Shown: positions 24,385 through 31,518 of the stretch, piece by piece
Position numbering within the stretch: the first letter of the stretch is position 1
Layout: each line of letters begins with the position of its first letter
Source of the DNA: GCA-2684655 sp045105235
GTDB lineage: Bacteria > Planctomycetota > UBA1135 > UBA2386
Length of the DNA: 64,000 nucleotides
Assembly (NCBI GenBank): GCA_045105235.1
Contig: JBGCDH010000011.1
Location: 1 to 64,000 of the forward strand
Direction: 5' to 3'
The notes under the pieces: generated by a model
The model's database searches: none
What the model saw: the letters and a program-made list of their open reading frames with translations, nothing else
What the model was told of the DNA's origin: nothing
Program-made: the position numbers and the translations under genes

Positions 24385-26028
24385 TCACAACCGTATGAAG
24401 AGGGGCATGCTGCTCAAAACCACCTGCCTGTCTTTGATCGCTGTAGCGCAATTGGCACCATAGATATCGGTCACGGATTGCACCTGCGCCTCATTCAAAT
24501 TGGCGGCAAGCGCACCGAGCGGCATGGCGACCTGTCGCTCCGCAGCCGCCCACACCAGCAAGCGACGCTGCCTCGTGCCCGTCACCGCAAACTCGAACAC
24601 AAGCACATCCGGAGCCGGCGATCTCTGCCCAACAAACCTAGCACCCTTGAGATTCGCCAGCATTTGGATGTAGGCGACATATGCCGGCAACGGGTGACCC
24701 GGATCCGCGCGTGACCCACTGAACGTCCGCAGACCAAAGTGGTGCTCGGCGTAGTCGATGTCGTTGCCGCGGTTCTGGTAGTTGTACCAATACAAGCGCT
24801 CCACGCCGTTCGCGAGAGCAAGCGCGTGGCACTTCACCAGGTAGCGCGCGGCATAGTCGAGGCTACAGCCCGGCACCGAACGCTTCTTGGCTGGATAGCC
24901 ATAGAATGCGCTGCTGTCGTTGGTCCCGCGCACGGGGATGCCGATCTCGCCGAACCACAGAAAGTGATCGCCAACGCCGGCAGCCACCATGCGGGTGCGC
25001 AGATCCTTTACGTGCTTGGGCAGCCACGTCTCGGGTGCCGGGAAATCCGGCCACCAATAGGGATCGTGGGCAAGACCGTCGTAGCAGGTGCGAAAAGCCT
25101 CGCTCGCAAACAGCTGCTCGAACTCACGCATGTCCTTGCCACGCGTGCTGTATGCGAATCGCACCTTGCGCCCCGCGCTTGCGACCTCCGCCTGAAGACG
25201 CTTCATCTTGGCCAGCAGATTGCTGAAGTAGTAGGCGCGCTCGTAAGGCTTGCCTCCGTTTTCCTCGCGCCCCGCCTGCCACCACCCAACGCCGCGAGCC
25301 GCAGCCGATGCATCGGAGCTCAGAACAGCGGCAAACTTCGCTGCGATCGCATCAAGCTGATCGCCCCCGATCGGCTTTGAATCGTCGCTATCCCACGGTT
25401 CACGGTGAATCAGCGGCATCTCCACGTGGCCGGCACGACGCCGCAAGGCAATCTCACGGCCCCAGCCACGCGTCGACTGCGACCAGGTCTTTGTCTTGAG
25501 ATGCACGCCCGTAACGCGCGGCCCCGACCCCATGCGCAAATACGGGTCGGAGACTCGGCCCTGCACGAGGCCAAAGGCAGAACCTTCGCCCACCTCGAGA
25601 ACTTCCTTCGCGCCAATCTCGGGCGGAGCTTGGATCACCGCGAATCCATAGACGCTGCTCGGCTGCCCTGGCGCCTGCGGCTCAAAGGCTACGTCTGGCC
25701 GACTCGAACGAAACACCAGCCCAAGAAAGCCAGGCGTAGTCAGCGGACTCACCATCGCCGTGGGCACAGACGAGACGGGCACCGGATCCGAAAGAGGTAT
25801 CCGCTCGGCGTCTACCCACCAACACGTGCACGAAGATCCTTCGGCAGGAGCTCCTACAACATGAACGTTCACGGTGAACGGGGAGCCAGGCACATGGGTG
25901 CGCCAGATGTTCGAGTCCTTGATGACAACGCGGACGGCGTGCGCCGGCGGCAACACGGTCGGCTGCTCCTGCGCACACGATGAAGCCGCGAGCGCCGCGA
26001 TCAGGACACGTTGAAAAAATGTGCGCAT
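24385..26028 (-). CDS. Secreted glycoside-hydrolase-like (TIM-barrel, clan GH-A type) protein
   Basis: A 547-residue protein with an N-terminal export signal (MRTFFQRVLIAALAASSCAQ), possibly a lipoprotein although the lipobox is weak. After a beta-rich region, residues about 190-480 look like a TIM barrel: EMPLIHREPWDSDD, GVGWWQAGREENGG, VRFAYSTRGKDM, YDGLAHDPYWWPDF, and FLWFGEIGIPVRG, where the Glu is in the usual nucleophile position of clan GH-A. The barrel continues with VERLYWYNYQNRG. The substrate is unknown. It lies just beyond the exopolysaccharide locus and could trim or degrade that polymer, but no co-transcription is evident. Confidence 0.65.
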   Translation of the reverse strand: MRTFFQRVLIAALAASSCAQEQPTVLPPAHAVRVVIKDSNIWRTHVPGSPFTVNVHVVGAPAEGSSCTCWWVDAERIPLSDPVPVSSVPTAMVSPLTTPGFLGLVFRSSRPDVAFEPQAPGQPSSVYGFAVIQAPPEIGAKEVLEVGEGSAFGLVQGRVSDPYLRMGSGPRVTGVHLKTKTWSQSTRGWGREIALRRRAGHVEMPLIHREPWDSDDSKPIGGDQLDAIAAKFAAVLSSDASAAARGVGWWQAGREENGGKPYERAYYFSNLLAKMKRLQAEVASAGRKVRFAYSTRGKDMREFEQLFASEAFRTCYDGLAHDPYWWPDFPAPETWLPKHVKDLRTRMVAAGVGDHFLWFGEIGIPVRGTNDSSAFYGYPAKKRSVPGCSLDYAARYLVKCHALALANGVERLYWYNYQNRGNDIDYAEHHFGLRTFSGSRADPGHPLPAYVAYIQMLANLKGARFVGQRSPAPDVLVFEFAVTGTRQRRLLVWAAAERQVAMPLGALAANLNEAQVQSVTDIYGANCATAIKDRQVVLSSMPLFIRL

Positions 26029-26090
26029 GGCTCAATCGGCCATCGTCATCGCAGGTCGCCCGTTCGTCAAAGGACGTCGTCAAACCGCCG

Positions 26091-26747
26091 TCACGTCACC
26101 GCGAATCGAAGCAGTACGTTGTTGTTCTGCATTCGACGAACAACAGGCTCCCGCAGCCCCGAAGCAACCGCAAGCTCCGCGAGCTGCGTAAGCGTGCGGA
26201 CTCCGTATTCTGGATCCTGCTCTCTCAGTTCGACATCGAAGGCGACGTTGCCATCGGGCCGCGGTTCGCCGGGCAGAAACACGGCCCCGTAGACCAGCAG
26301 CACACCGCTTGCTCTGAGATGGACCGCCGCTCCGCGAAAGAGAGACTCGGTCGTTGCCATGGGCGAGATATGCATCACGTTGCTCGCGAAGACCGCATCC
26401 AGCGAGGCCCGTGCACATGGCCAAGACTTGTCTGCCCCTAGGTCCAGCTCGGCTGGAGCCCTGAGGTTGGGCAGATCGGCCTTTGCGACCCACGCGCGCG
26501 CCGAAGCCAACGCCTCCGCATCGCGGTCTGTTGGCAGCCACGTCCAGCCTGGAAGCTTGCTCGCCGCCAGCACCGCGTGCTCGCCGGTGCCAGCAGCCAC
26601 CTCAAGACAATCGCCGCGAACGGGCAGCTCAAGCGTCAAAGCCTCGACGATCTCCTGCCGGTTGCGGCCAGCAGACGGCGAATAGCGCCGACCATCCGGC
26701 TCGCTGTCCAACGCCTCCATTCGCACAGCTCGCGGCTTGTCTTTCAT
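26091..26747 (-). CDS. DUF938-type SAM-dependent methyltransferase
   Basis: A 218-residue protein. The N-terminal block GRRYSPSAGRNRQEIVEAL followed by CLEVAAGTGEHAVLAA (motif I) and TWLPTDRDAEAL is the DUF938 signature. The later segments ASNVMHISPMATTESLFRGA and VYGAVFLPGE also match. The start is supported by an AAGGAG ribosome-binding site 4 bases upstream. The family has no established substrate that I know of. It is divergent from the TPR gene at 26870. Confidence 0.85.
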   Translation of the reverse strand: MKDKPRAVRMEALDSEPDGRRYSPSAGRNRQEIVEALTLELPVRGDCLEVAAGTGEHAVLAASKLPGWTWLPTDRDAEALASARAWVAKADLPNLRAPAELDLGADKSWPCARASLDAVFASNVMHISPMATTESLFRGAAVHLRASGVLLVYGAVFLPGEPRPDGNVAFDVELREQDPEYGVRTLTQLAELAVASGLREPVVRRMQNNNVLLRFAVT

Positions 26748-26869
26748 GCACTCCTTGTAGCAGCAGACGGCACGACAGACGATCTCGACACGCAAACGGA
26801 AATCGACACGGCTGCCACTTCTTCTCGATGCGAGAGCCTGTAACAACTCACACGGTAGCATGGCGCACC

Positions 26870-28120
26870 ATGGCGCATTCGATTCCGATACTTGCTGCAA
26901 CATTCGTAACCGTCACGGCGTGCGCCCAGCCACCTACCGCGCAGTCATCTGCAGCGCAGGCATCTGCAGCGCAGGCAGCCGCCTTGGAGACCCTGACCGC
27001 AAAGGCGAAAGCTCTGCTCACGAAGCAACTGTACCAGCAAGCCCTGGAGCCAATCGACAGCGCACTCGTACAACAACCAAAGAACGCACAGCTTCACTGT
27101 ATGCGTGCGACCTGCCTCGGCCATAGCAAGCAGCACGAAGCCGCCATCAAAAGCGCCACCATCGCGATCGACTTGGATGACTCGATCGCAAAGGCGTACG
27201 GAGAGCGCGCTTTCAATTTCTACAGTCTGCGTCGCTACAAAAAGGCGCTTGCTGACTACGACCGCTTCGTGGCCCTGGAACCAACGAGCTTTACCGGACA
27301 TGGAGAACGCGGCGACGTGCTCCTCGAACTCGATCGCCCGCGCGAAGCCATGCGGGCCTTTACACGCGCACTCAAAATCGCGCCGCGCTGGCCAACTGCA
27401 CACAGTCAGCGCGGCAGCGCGGCCCGCCAAATCGGCGACCTCGAGGAAGCGCGCCTAAGCTTCGGTCGAGCCATCGCGCTCAACGGTGAGGATCGATATT
27501 CGGCGCTACAGTTCGCCGAAGTCCTCTTCGAAATCGGGCGCGGCCACGAAGCTCTCCGCATGATCCGCAACCTTGCCGGCGATCTGAAGAGCTACTGGCA
27601 CTTGATGCTTCGCGGCCAGTTGGCAATGCGACTTGGCAAGCTCGACGTTGCCGCCAGAGAACTGCAAAAAGCAGCGGAGAACGGCGACCCCTCCGTGCAA
27701 GTTGATGCAAAGCTACTGCTTGGATGCGTCCACCTAGCGCAAGGGGAGCACGGCAAAGCGGCGGACACCTTCCGCCACGAGCTGCCGGAATCGCTCGCGC
27801 GCTATCGACCCTGGCTCGCCCTGATGCGTTGGTGCGCGGAGGCACGCTCGCAGCCGAGCAACGCGGCGGATCGACTGCGAACCGCGACGGCAGACACCTC
27901 CGAGAAAACCAAGACCCTCGTCGCGATCTGCGTCGAAGCCGACCCGCGACAGCTATCCGCTCCCGGCGTCGAGCGCGCCCACGCGGCATGTGCGCAGTAC
28001 TTCTTTGCTGGCTGGCGTGCGCTTGTCCGCGGCGACCAAGCGCGCGCCACGATCTGCTGCTTGCATGCGTCAACACCGGCGCAAAAGAGCATGCGTGGTG
28101 GGATCTGGCTCGCCTTCTAG
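26870..28120 (+). CDS. TPR-repeat lipoprotein, N-terminal part of a frame-disrupted TPR-PDZ gene
   Basis: 416 residues are readable before the stop. A signal with lipobox (FVTVTACAQ) is followed by at least six TPR-like units between about residues 35 and 330 (QLYQQALEPIDSALVQQPKN, YKKALADYDRFVALEP, PREAMRAFTRALKIAPRW, DLEEARLSFGRAIALNG and others). At 28039-28047 the natural reading continues in another frame, which runs on into a PDZ domain ending at 28425; the present frame instead gives a short unrelated tail after GDQARA. A single missing base in the GCGCGC run explains it. The two parts probably make one periplasmic scaffold protein. Confidence 0.75.
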   Translation: MAHSIPILAATFVTVTACAQPPTAQSSAAQASAAQAAALETLTAKAKALLTKQLYQQALEPIDSALVQQPKNAQLHCMRATCLGHSKQHEAAIKSATIAIDLDDSIAKAYGERAFNFYSLRRYKKALADYDRFVALEPTSFTGHGERGDVLLELDRPREAMRAFTRALKIAPRWPTAHSQRGSAARQIGDLEEARLSFGRAIALNGEDRYSALQFAEVLFEIGRGHEALRMIRNLAGDLKSYWHLMLRGQLAMRLGKLDVAARELQKAAENGDPSVQVDAKLLLGCVHLAQGEHGKAADTFRHELPESLARYRPWLALMRWCAEARSQPSNAADRLRTATADTSEKTKTLVAICVEADPRQLSAPGVERAHAACAQYFFAGWRALVRGDQARATICCLHASTPAQKSMRGGIWLAF

Positions 28121-28425
28121 GGAGCCAACGAGCCTCACCGCCCCTACACGTCGGGCTCGGCGCCGAGCTTGACACCCTGCAACGCAAGGGCGAGCAGGTA
28201 GCGGTCGTCATGGGCCTTGACCAAAAACCTCCTGGCGCCGCTGCCCTGCAAGGCTTGAAGGTGGGTGACGCGATCCTGCGCATCGCGCACACAAAATACG
28301 ATGCCGACCGTCTACATGAGCAGCTCGCAGCAATGCAGGCCGGGTCCGATCTCTGCCTGACGCTGCTACGCGACAACAAGGAGGTCGTCCTCCACATCCG
28401 ACTCGGCCGGCTATCCCCGCAATAG
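28048..28425 (+). pseudogene. PDZ-domain C-terminal part of the frame-disrupted TPR-PDZ gene
   Basis: In the frame one base away from the TPR part, the sequence reads HDLLLACVNTGAKEHAWWDL, then a PDZ-like domain: VAVVMGLDQKPPGAAALQGL, KVGDAILRIAHTKYDADRL, LCLTLLRDNKEVVLHIRLG. The GAAALQGLKVGDAIL part matches the PDZ carboxylate-loop and hydrophobic-groove region. There is no start codon with a ribosome-binding site at its head, so it is best read as the downstream part of the same gene. It may be a real frameshift mutation, programmed frameshifting or a sequence error. Confidence 0.65.
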
Positions 28426-28432
28426 CCGACTG

Positions 28433-28720
28433 CTACTCGCCGCCAGGGGCCGCGGCTTTGATCTGCAGCGCGTGCACCTTGCCGTCCATCAGTTCGCCTA
28501 GCGCCTGGTAGATGCGCCGCTGGCGCTGGACGCGATTGAGCCCCGCGAGAGCTTCACTTTCGATCGTGAGTGCGAAGTGGCTTTCGCCCGAGCCGTCGTG
28601 GCCTGCGTGCCCTGCATGCTGGTCGCTGTCGTTGCGAAGCTCGAGCCGGGTAGGTGCAAGCTCGGCTTCGAGTCGTCGGAGCATCTCCGTCGCCACCGGG
28701 CCATTCGTTTGGTCTGACAT
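28433..28720 (-). CDS. bolA: BolA family protein
   Basis: A 95-residue protein, the standard length for BolA. It has LELRNDSDQHAGHAGH (the conserved N-D-S-x2-H-x2-H pattern), then SGESHFALTIESEALAG, RVQRQRRIYQALGELMDGKV and HALQIKAAAPG, which are the fold's helix-turn-helix-like and metal-ligand segments. BolA proteins act with monothiol glutaredoxins in iron-sulfur handling or as regulators. The gene is convergent with the PDZ fragment; a short CGGCTA...TAGCCG hairpin (28408-28428) spans that junction. Confidence 0.92.
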   Translation of the reverse strand: MSDQTNGPVATEMLRRLEAELAPTRLELRNDSDQHAGHAGHDGSGESHFALTIESEALAGLNRVQRQRRIYQALGELMDGKVHALQIKAAAPGGE

Positions 28721-28785
28721 GCTGTCCTTATAGGGTCACGCGCCCGGCTTCGTCGAGGAGCGCACCTTCGCTGCCAAGAACAACG

Positions 28786-29790
28786 TCAGCAGCACGCGCT
28801 CTTGGCCGGCCGCACCGCACGAACATCCAGGCTCACGACGTAGTCGGCGACCTTGTCACCGTCCGGCAAAGCAGCAGCGATCCGCTTGTAGAGCGGATCC
28901 TCCCAGTTTGTCATCGCGTCAATGTATTCAGGCTTCGCCCGCAGCTCGATGTCGGCGAGCCCGGCAGCCGCCATCGCGCCGCGCATATCGTCGACAAGCT
29001 GCGCCCCGGCAATGCAGCCAACCAGCGCCTCGAGATCGTCGCGCACGCCTTCGGGTAGCGGCTGCAGCAGCGCGAGATCAGAGACCGCAACGCGGCCGCC
29101 CGGACGCAGGATGCGCGCGATCTCGCGCCACACCTGCGGTTTATCGACCGAGAGATTGAGCACGCAATTCGACAACACAACGTCGGCAACGGCGTCGCCT
29201 ATCGGCAGATGCTCGATCTCTCCGAGTCGGAACTCGACGTTGTCGAGGCCGCTGCGCTCGCGGTAGCTTGCAACGTTCGCACGGGCCTTGGACAGCATTT
29301 CCGGCGTCATGTCGACGCCGATCGCACGGCCGCGAGGGCCAACCCGGGGCCCCGCCAAGAAGCAGTCGAGCCCGCCGCCAGAGCCCAAATCGACAACGAC
29401 CTCCCCGATGGCCAACGCTGCGAGCGCTGTCGGATTGCCGCACGAGAGCCCCATGTTGGCGCCATCGGGCAACGCGCCCAGGTCAGCTGCCGAATAGCCC
29501 ACGGCGTGCGCAACTTGCTCTGGCGTGAGCGTCGTCGGGCCACAGCATCCGCCGCCGCCGCCCGCGATGTCGCCGCTGCCCGCATCCGCAGGACTGCACG
29601 AAGCACTGGATGGCGGCGTATCGCTTGCCGATCGCACGCTTGACCACTGCCCAGATCGGGCAATCTCGGCGTAGCCTTCGCGCACCTGGTCGCGCCGCTG
29701 GTCGTCTGCGACAACAGCTCGCGCCTGGGCGTCCATGGACTCGCTGCCGCCACTTGGGCCACAGCAAGGAGCATCATCATCACGACTCAT
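28786..29790 (-). CDS. arsM: Arsenite S-adenosylmethionine methyltransferase (ArsM-like)
   Basis: A 334-residue protein. It begins with a CCGPSGG cysteine pair, then VREGYAEIARSGQW, a second CCGP, the NMGLSCGNP segment that carries a conserved arsenic-binding Cys, motif I (VVDLGSGGGLD), GVDMTPEML and a second conserved Cys in ALVGCIAGA. These are the characteristic features of bacterial ArsM, which methylates As(III) with SAM. The C-terminus ends in CC. No other arsenic-resistance gene (arsR, arsB, arsC) is nearby, so regulation is unclear. Confidence 0.9.
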   Translation of the reverse strand: MSRDDDAPCCGPSGGSESMDAQARAVVADDQRRDQVREGYAEIARSGQWSSVRSASDTPPSSASCSPADAGSGDIAGGGGGCCGPTTLTPEQVAHAVGYSAADLGALPDGANMGLSCGNPTALAALAIGEVVVDLGSGGGLDCFLAGPRVGPRGRAIGVDMTPEMLSKARANVASYRERSGLDNVEFRLGEIEHLPIGDAVADVVLSNCVLNLSVDKPQVWREIARILRPGGRVAVSDLALLQPLPEGVRDDLEALVGCIAGAQLVDDMRGAMAAAGLADIELRAKPEYIDAMTNWEDPLYKRIAAALPDGDKVADYVVSLDVRAVRPAKSACC

Positions 29791-29836
29791 GCGGCCGTTC
29801 TAACCGAGTCTCGCGCGCCGTGAAACGGCCTGCGAA

Positions 29837-30100
29837 CTAGCCGATTCGGTAGGTGATACGGCCGCGACTCAGGTCATACGGCGAAAGCTCAACGCGAACG
29901 CGGTCACCTGTGGTGATCCGGATGCGGAACTTGCCCATCTTGCCGCCGGTCTTGCAGATCGGCTCGTGCTCGGAGCCGTCGATGCGGATGCGATAGCGAC
30001 CTGCTCCAAGAGCCTGCATCACTTCGCCTTCCACCTCGATCGCTTCTTCCTTGACCGAGCCCGGAGCTCCTCCGCCAGTGCCTCTACGGTGCCGACTCAT
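29837..30100 (-). CDS. infA: Translation initiation factor IF-1
   Basis: An 87-residue S1/OB-fold protein: EEAIEVEGEVMQALGAGRYR, then CKTGGKMGKFRIRITTGDRV, VELSPYDLSRGRITYR. This is the IF-1 consensus. The N-terminus is extended by about 15 residues (MSRHRRGTGGGAPGS) relative to the usual start just before VKEEAIEVEG. IF-1 occupies the ribosomal A site during initiation. The ribosome-binding site (AAGG) is weak. The gene stands alone rather than in a ribosomal-protein operon. Confidence 0.93.
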   Translation of the reverse strand: MSRHRRGTGGGAPGSVKEEAIEVEGEVMQALGAGRYRIRIDGSEHEPICKTGGKMGKFRIRITTGDRVRVELSPYDLSRGRITYRIG

Positions 30101-30467
30101 TTGCCTTGGCCCATGGAGTCAGACGCGGCTGGCGACGGGCAGAAGCCGCGCGAACCAGATAGGTGGATACGTAGACGGACGCTCGGAACGTCTGCCACGA
30201 CGTCGGCGTTGGGAACTTGTTCAGTTTCGTGCATTGATTGCGAACCAGTTTACGGGCAACTGCGGTTGCTCGTCGAGTGGGGGTCGAAAGTAGCAAGCAG
30301 CAATGCGGTCGACGGTGACGTCCGTCGACCCGCGAATGCGCCTTCCCCCGCGCTGGCGTGGTCCCTCATTATCGGCCCTCTTCCCGCGGAAGCACCAATC
30401 CATTTTTGGCTGGGAGGGCCAAGCTGCCGCTCGCAAGGCCCGCTCCGGGCGATCGCCCGACCGCAAA
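30101..30467. other. Intergenic region of 367 bases upstream of infA
   Basis: Between infA (transcribed leftward from 30100) and the 3' end of the leftward methyltransferase gene at 30468. No convincing coding sequence or RNA gene was seen. It holds a perfect 9-base inverted repeat, GGTCGACGG (30307-30315) with CCGTCGACC (30322-30330), separated by 6 bases and without a T-run. The infA promoter must lie here, but I could not place it. Confidence 0.4.
30307..30330. repeat. Perfect 9-bp inverted repeat upstream of infA
   Basis: Arms GGTCGACGG and CCGTCGACC with a 6-base TGACGT spacer. The symmetry suits an operator or a small hairpin. It lies about 210 bases from the infA start and 140 bases from the stop of the upstream methyltransferase gene. 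Without a T-run it is not a clear terminator. Confidence 0.5.
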
Positions 30468-31214
30468 TCAGGCTTGGGTTGCCGTTGCTTGGGTCGCTGC
30501 CCGAGAACGGGGCCGAGCCAGAATGACGCGGTTCATCCGCGTGATCTTGTCCGAGACGCTCGTCCAGCGGACGTGGAAGCCCGCAGCTTCGAGCTGGTAG
30601 GTGCGATCGACGTCGACAGCCATATGCGCCAGCGCCTTCTTGAGGGCGGGCGGGGCCTTGGAAGCCGAGACCGGGTGGCAGCACGGCATCACCGCGACGG
30701 GCATCTGATTGGCGATAGCCAGCTCGAGCACCCGGTCGGTTTTGACGCCACAAGCGTGCACGGCCACCAAACCGGCGTCGCGCGGAATGCTCTTGGGCGC
30801 CGTCTTGAGCTTGGCCTCGAGGTATTCGACCCGGCCCGCAATCCAGGGAGCAGCCTCTTCGGCGGCCTGCACGATGCGGTCAAAACTCGCGGGCCGCGAA
30901 CGGTCCAAAACGATGACGCGCTCGACCGACGGCTCAAAAACGGCGAACAGGACCGCGACCAAGCCGTGGCCACCGCAAAGGTCGGCGACGACCCGCGCCC
31001 GCGCATGCTTGCGCGCGAGCGCGAAGAACTCCAACGCCTCGACCAGCTCCCGAAAACACGTCGCGCGGTGCTTGCAGAGCACGCGGGCAAACCGATCGAT
31101 CGCACCATCGCCGGGAAACGCGCTCTCGTCCTTTGGCTGCAGGCGCCTGCGCGTGTCTACGACCCAGACATTTTCAGGGTCGTCAAATTGCTTTAAGTAT
31201 CGGAAATTCGCCAT
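30468..31214 (-). CDS. Class I SAM methyltransferase, METTL25/RRNAD1-like
   Basis: A 248-residue protein. Motif I is ARVVADLCGGHGLVAVL, followed by VERVIVLDRSRP. The VAVHACGVKTDRVLELAI strand and the AVMPCCHP segment are typical of the METTL25/RRNAD1-like branch, where a conserved HACG and a CC motif occur together. The substrate is not known from sequence; members are linked to RNA methylation in eukaryotes. The start MANFRYLKQFD was chosen; 24 upstream in-frame residues are rich in Cys and Arg and look non-coding. Confidence 0.75.
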   Translation of the reverse strand: MANFRYLKQFDDPENVWVVDTRRRLQPKDESAFPGDGAIDRFARVLCKHRATCFRELVEALEFFALARKHARARVVADLCGGHGLVAVLFAVFEPSVERVIVLDRSRPASFDRIVQAAEEAAPWIAGRVEYLEAKLKTAPKSIPRDAGLVAVHACGVKTDRVLELAIANQMPVAVMPCCHPVSASKAPPALKKALAHMAVDVDRTYQLEAAGFHVRWTSVSDKITRMNRVILARPRSRAATQATATQA

Positions 31215-31414
31215 GCCCTGTTTGTCTCGCGACCGCGAGCCGCTTGCACCGTGCGAACACACGCCCCTGCAAGCCAACGCACACACACCGCAGCCGGCAA
31301 GAGACTACCCACATTGAATCGTGCCACTTCGGAAAGGCCAAATCGTCACGCCTGATTTGCACAATCACGCAAGCCGCCACCCACAACGAGCCCCGTAAAG
31401 AACAGCAGTCTCGA

Positions 31415-31489
31415 ATGGCAAAGCTCTCCAACCGGGTGGCCGCATGCACGGCCAGTCTCCTCTTCGCCGTAGCTAGCCCCACCCAACGC
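31415..31489 (+). other. Probable signal-peptide segment of the GH74-like gene, in a different frame
   Basis: An ATG at 31415 opens MAKLSNRVAACTASLLFAVA, a good Sec signal peptide (n-region with Lys/Arg, hydrophobic core, AVA cleavage site). It continues in this frame only to unrelated residues. The GH74-like domain that should follow starts in a frame one base away; its frame is closed upstream by a TAG at 31474-31476. A single-base change in the C-rich run at about 31477-31486 would join them. Confidence 0.6.
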
Positions 31490-31518
31490 AGCTCCCATGG
31501 ACGTGGAAGAATGCGAAC

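Noticed and set aside
28786..29790. Arsenic resistance operon
   Set aside because: Only the arsM-like gene is present; no arsR, arsB, arsC or acr3 neighbours.
30101..30467. tRNA or small RNA gene upstream of infA
   Set aside because: No cloverleaf or conserved tRNA boxes could be fitted; only a 9-bp inverted repeat without a T-run is present.
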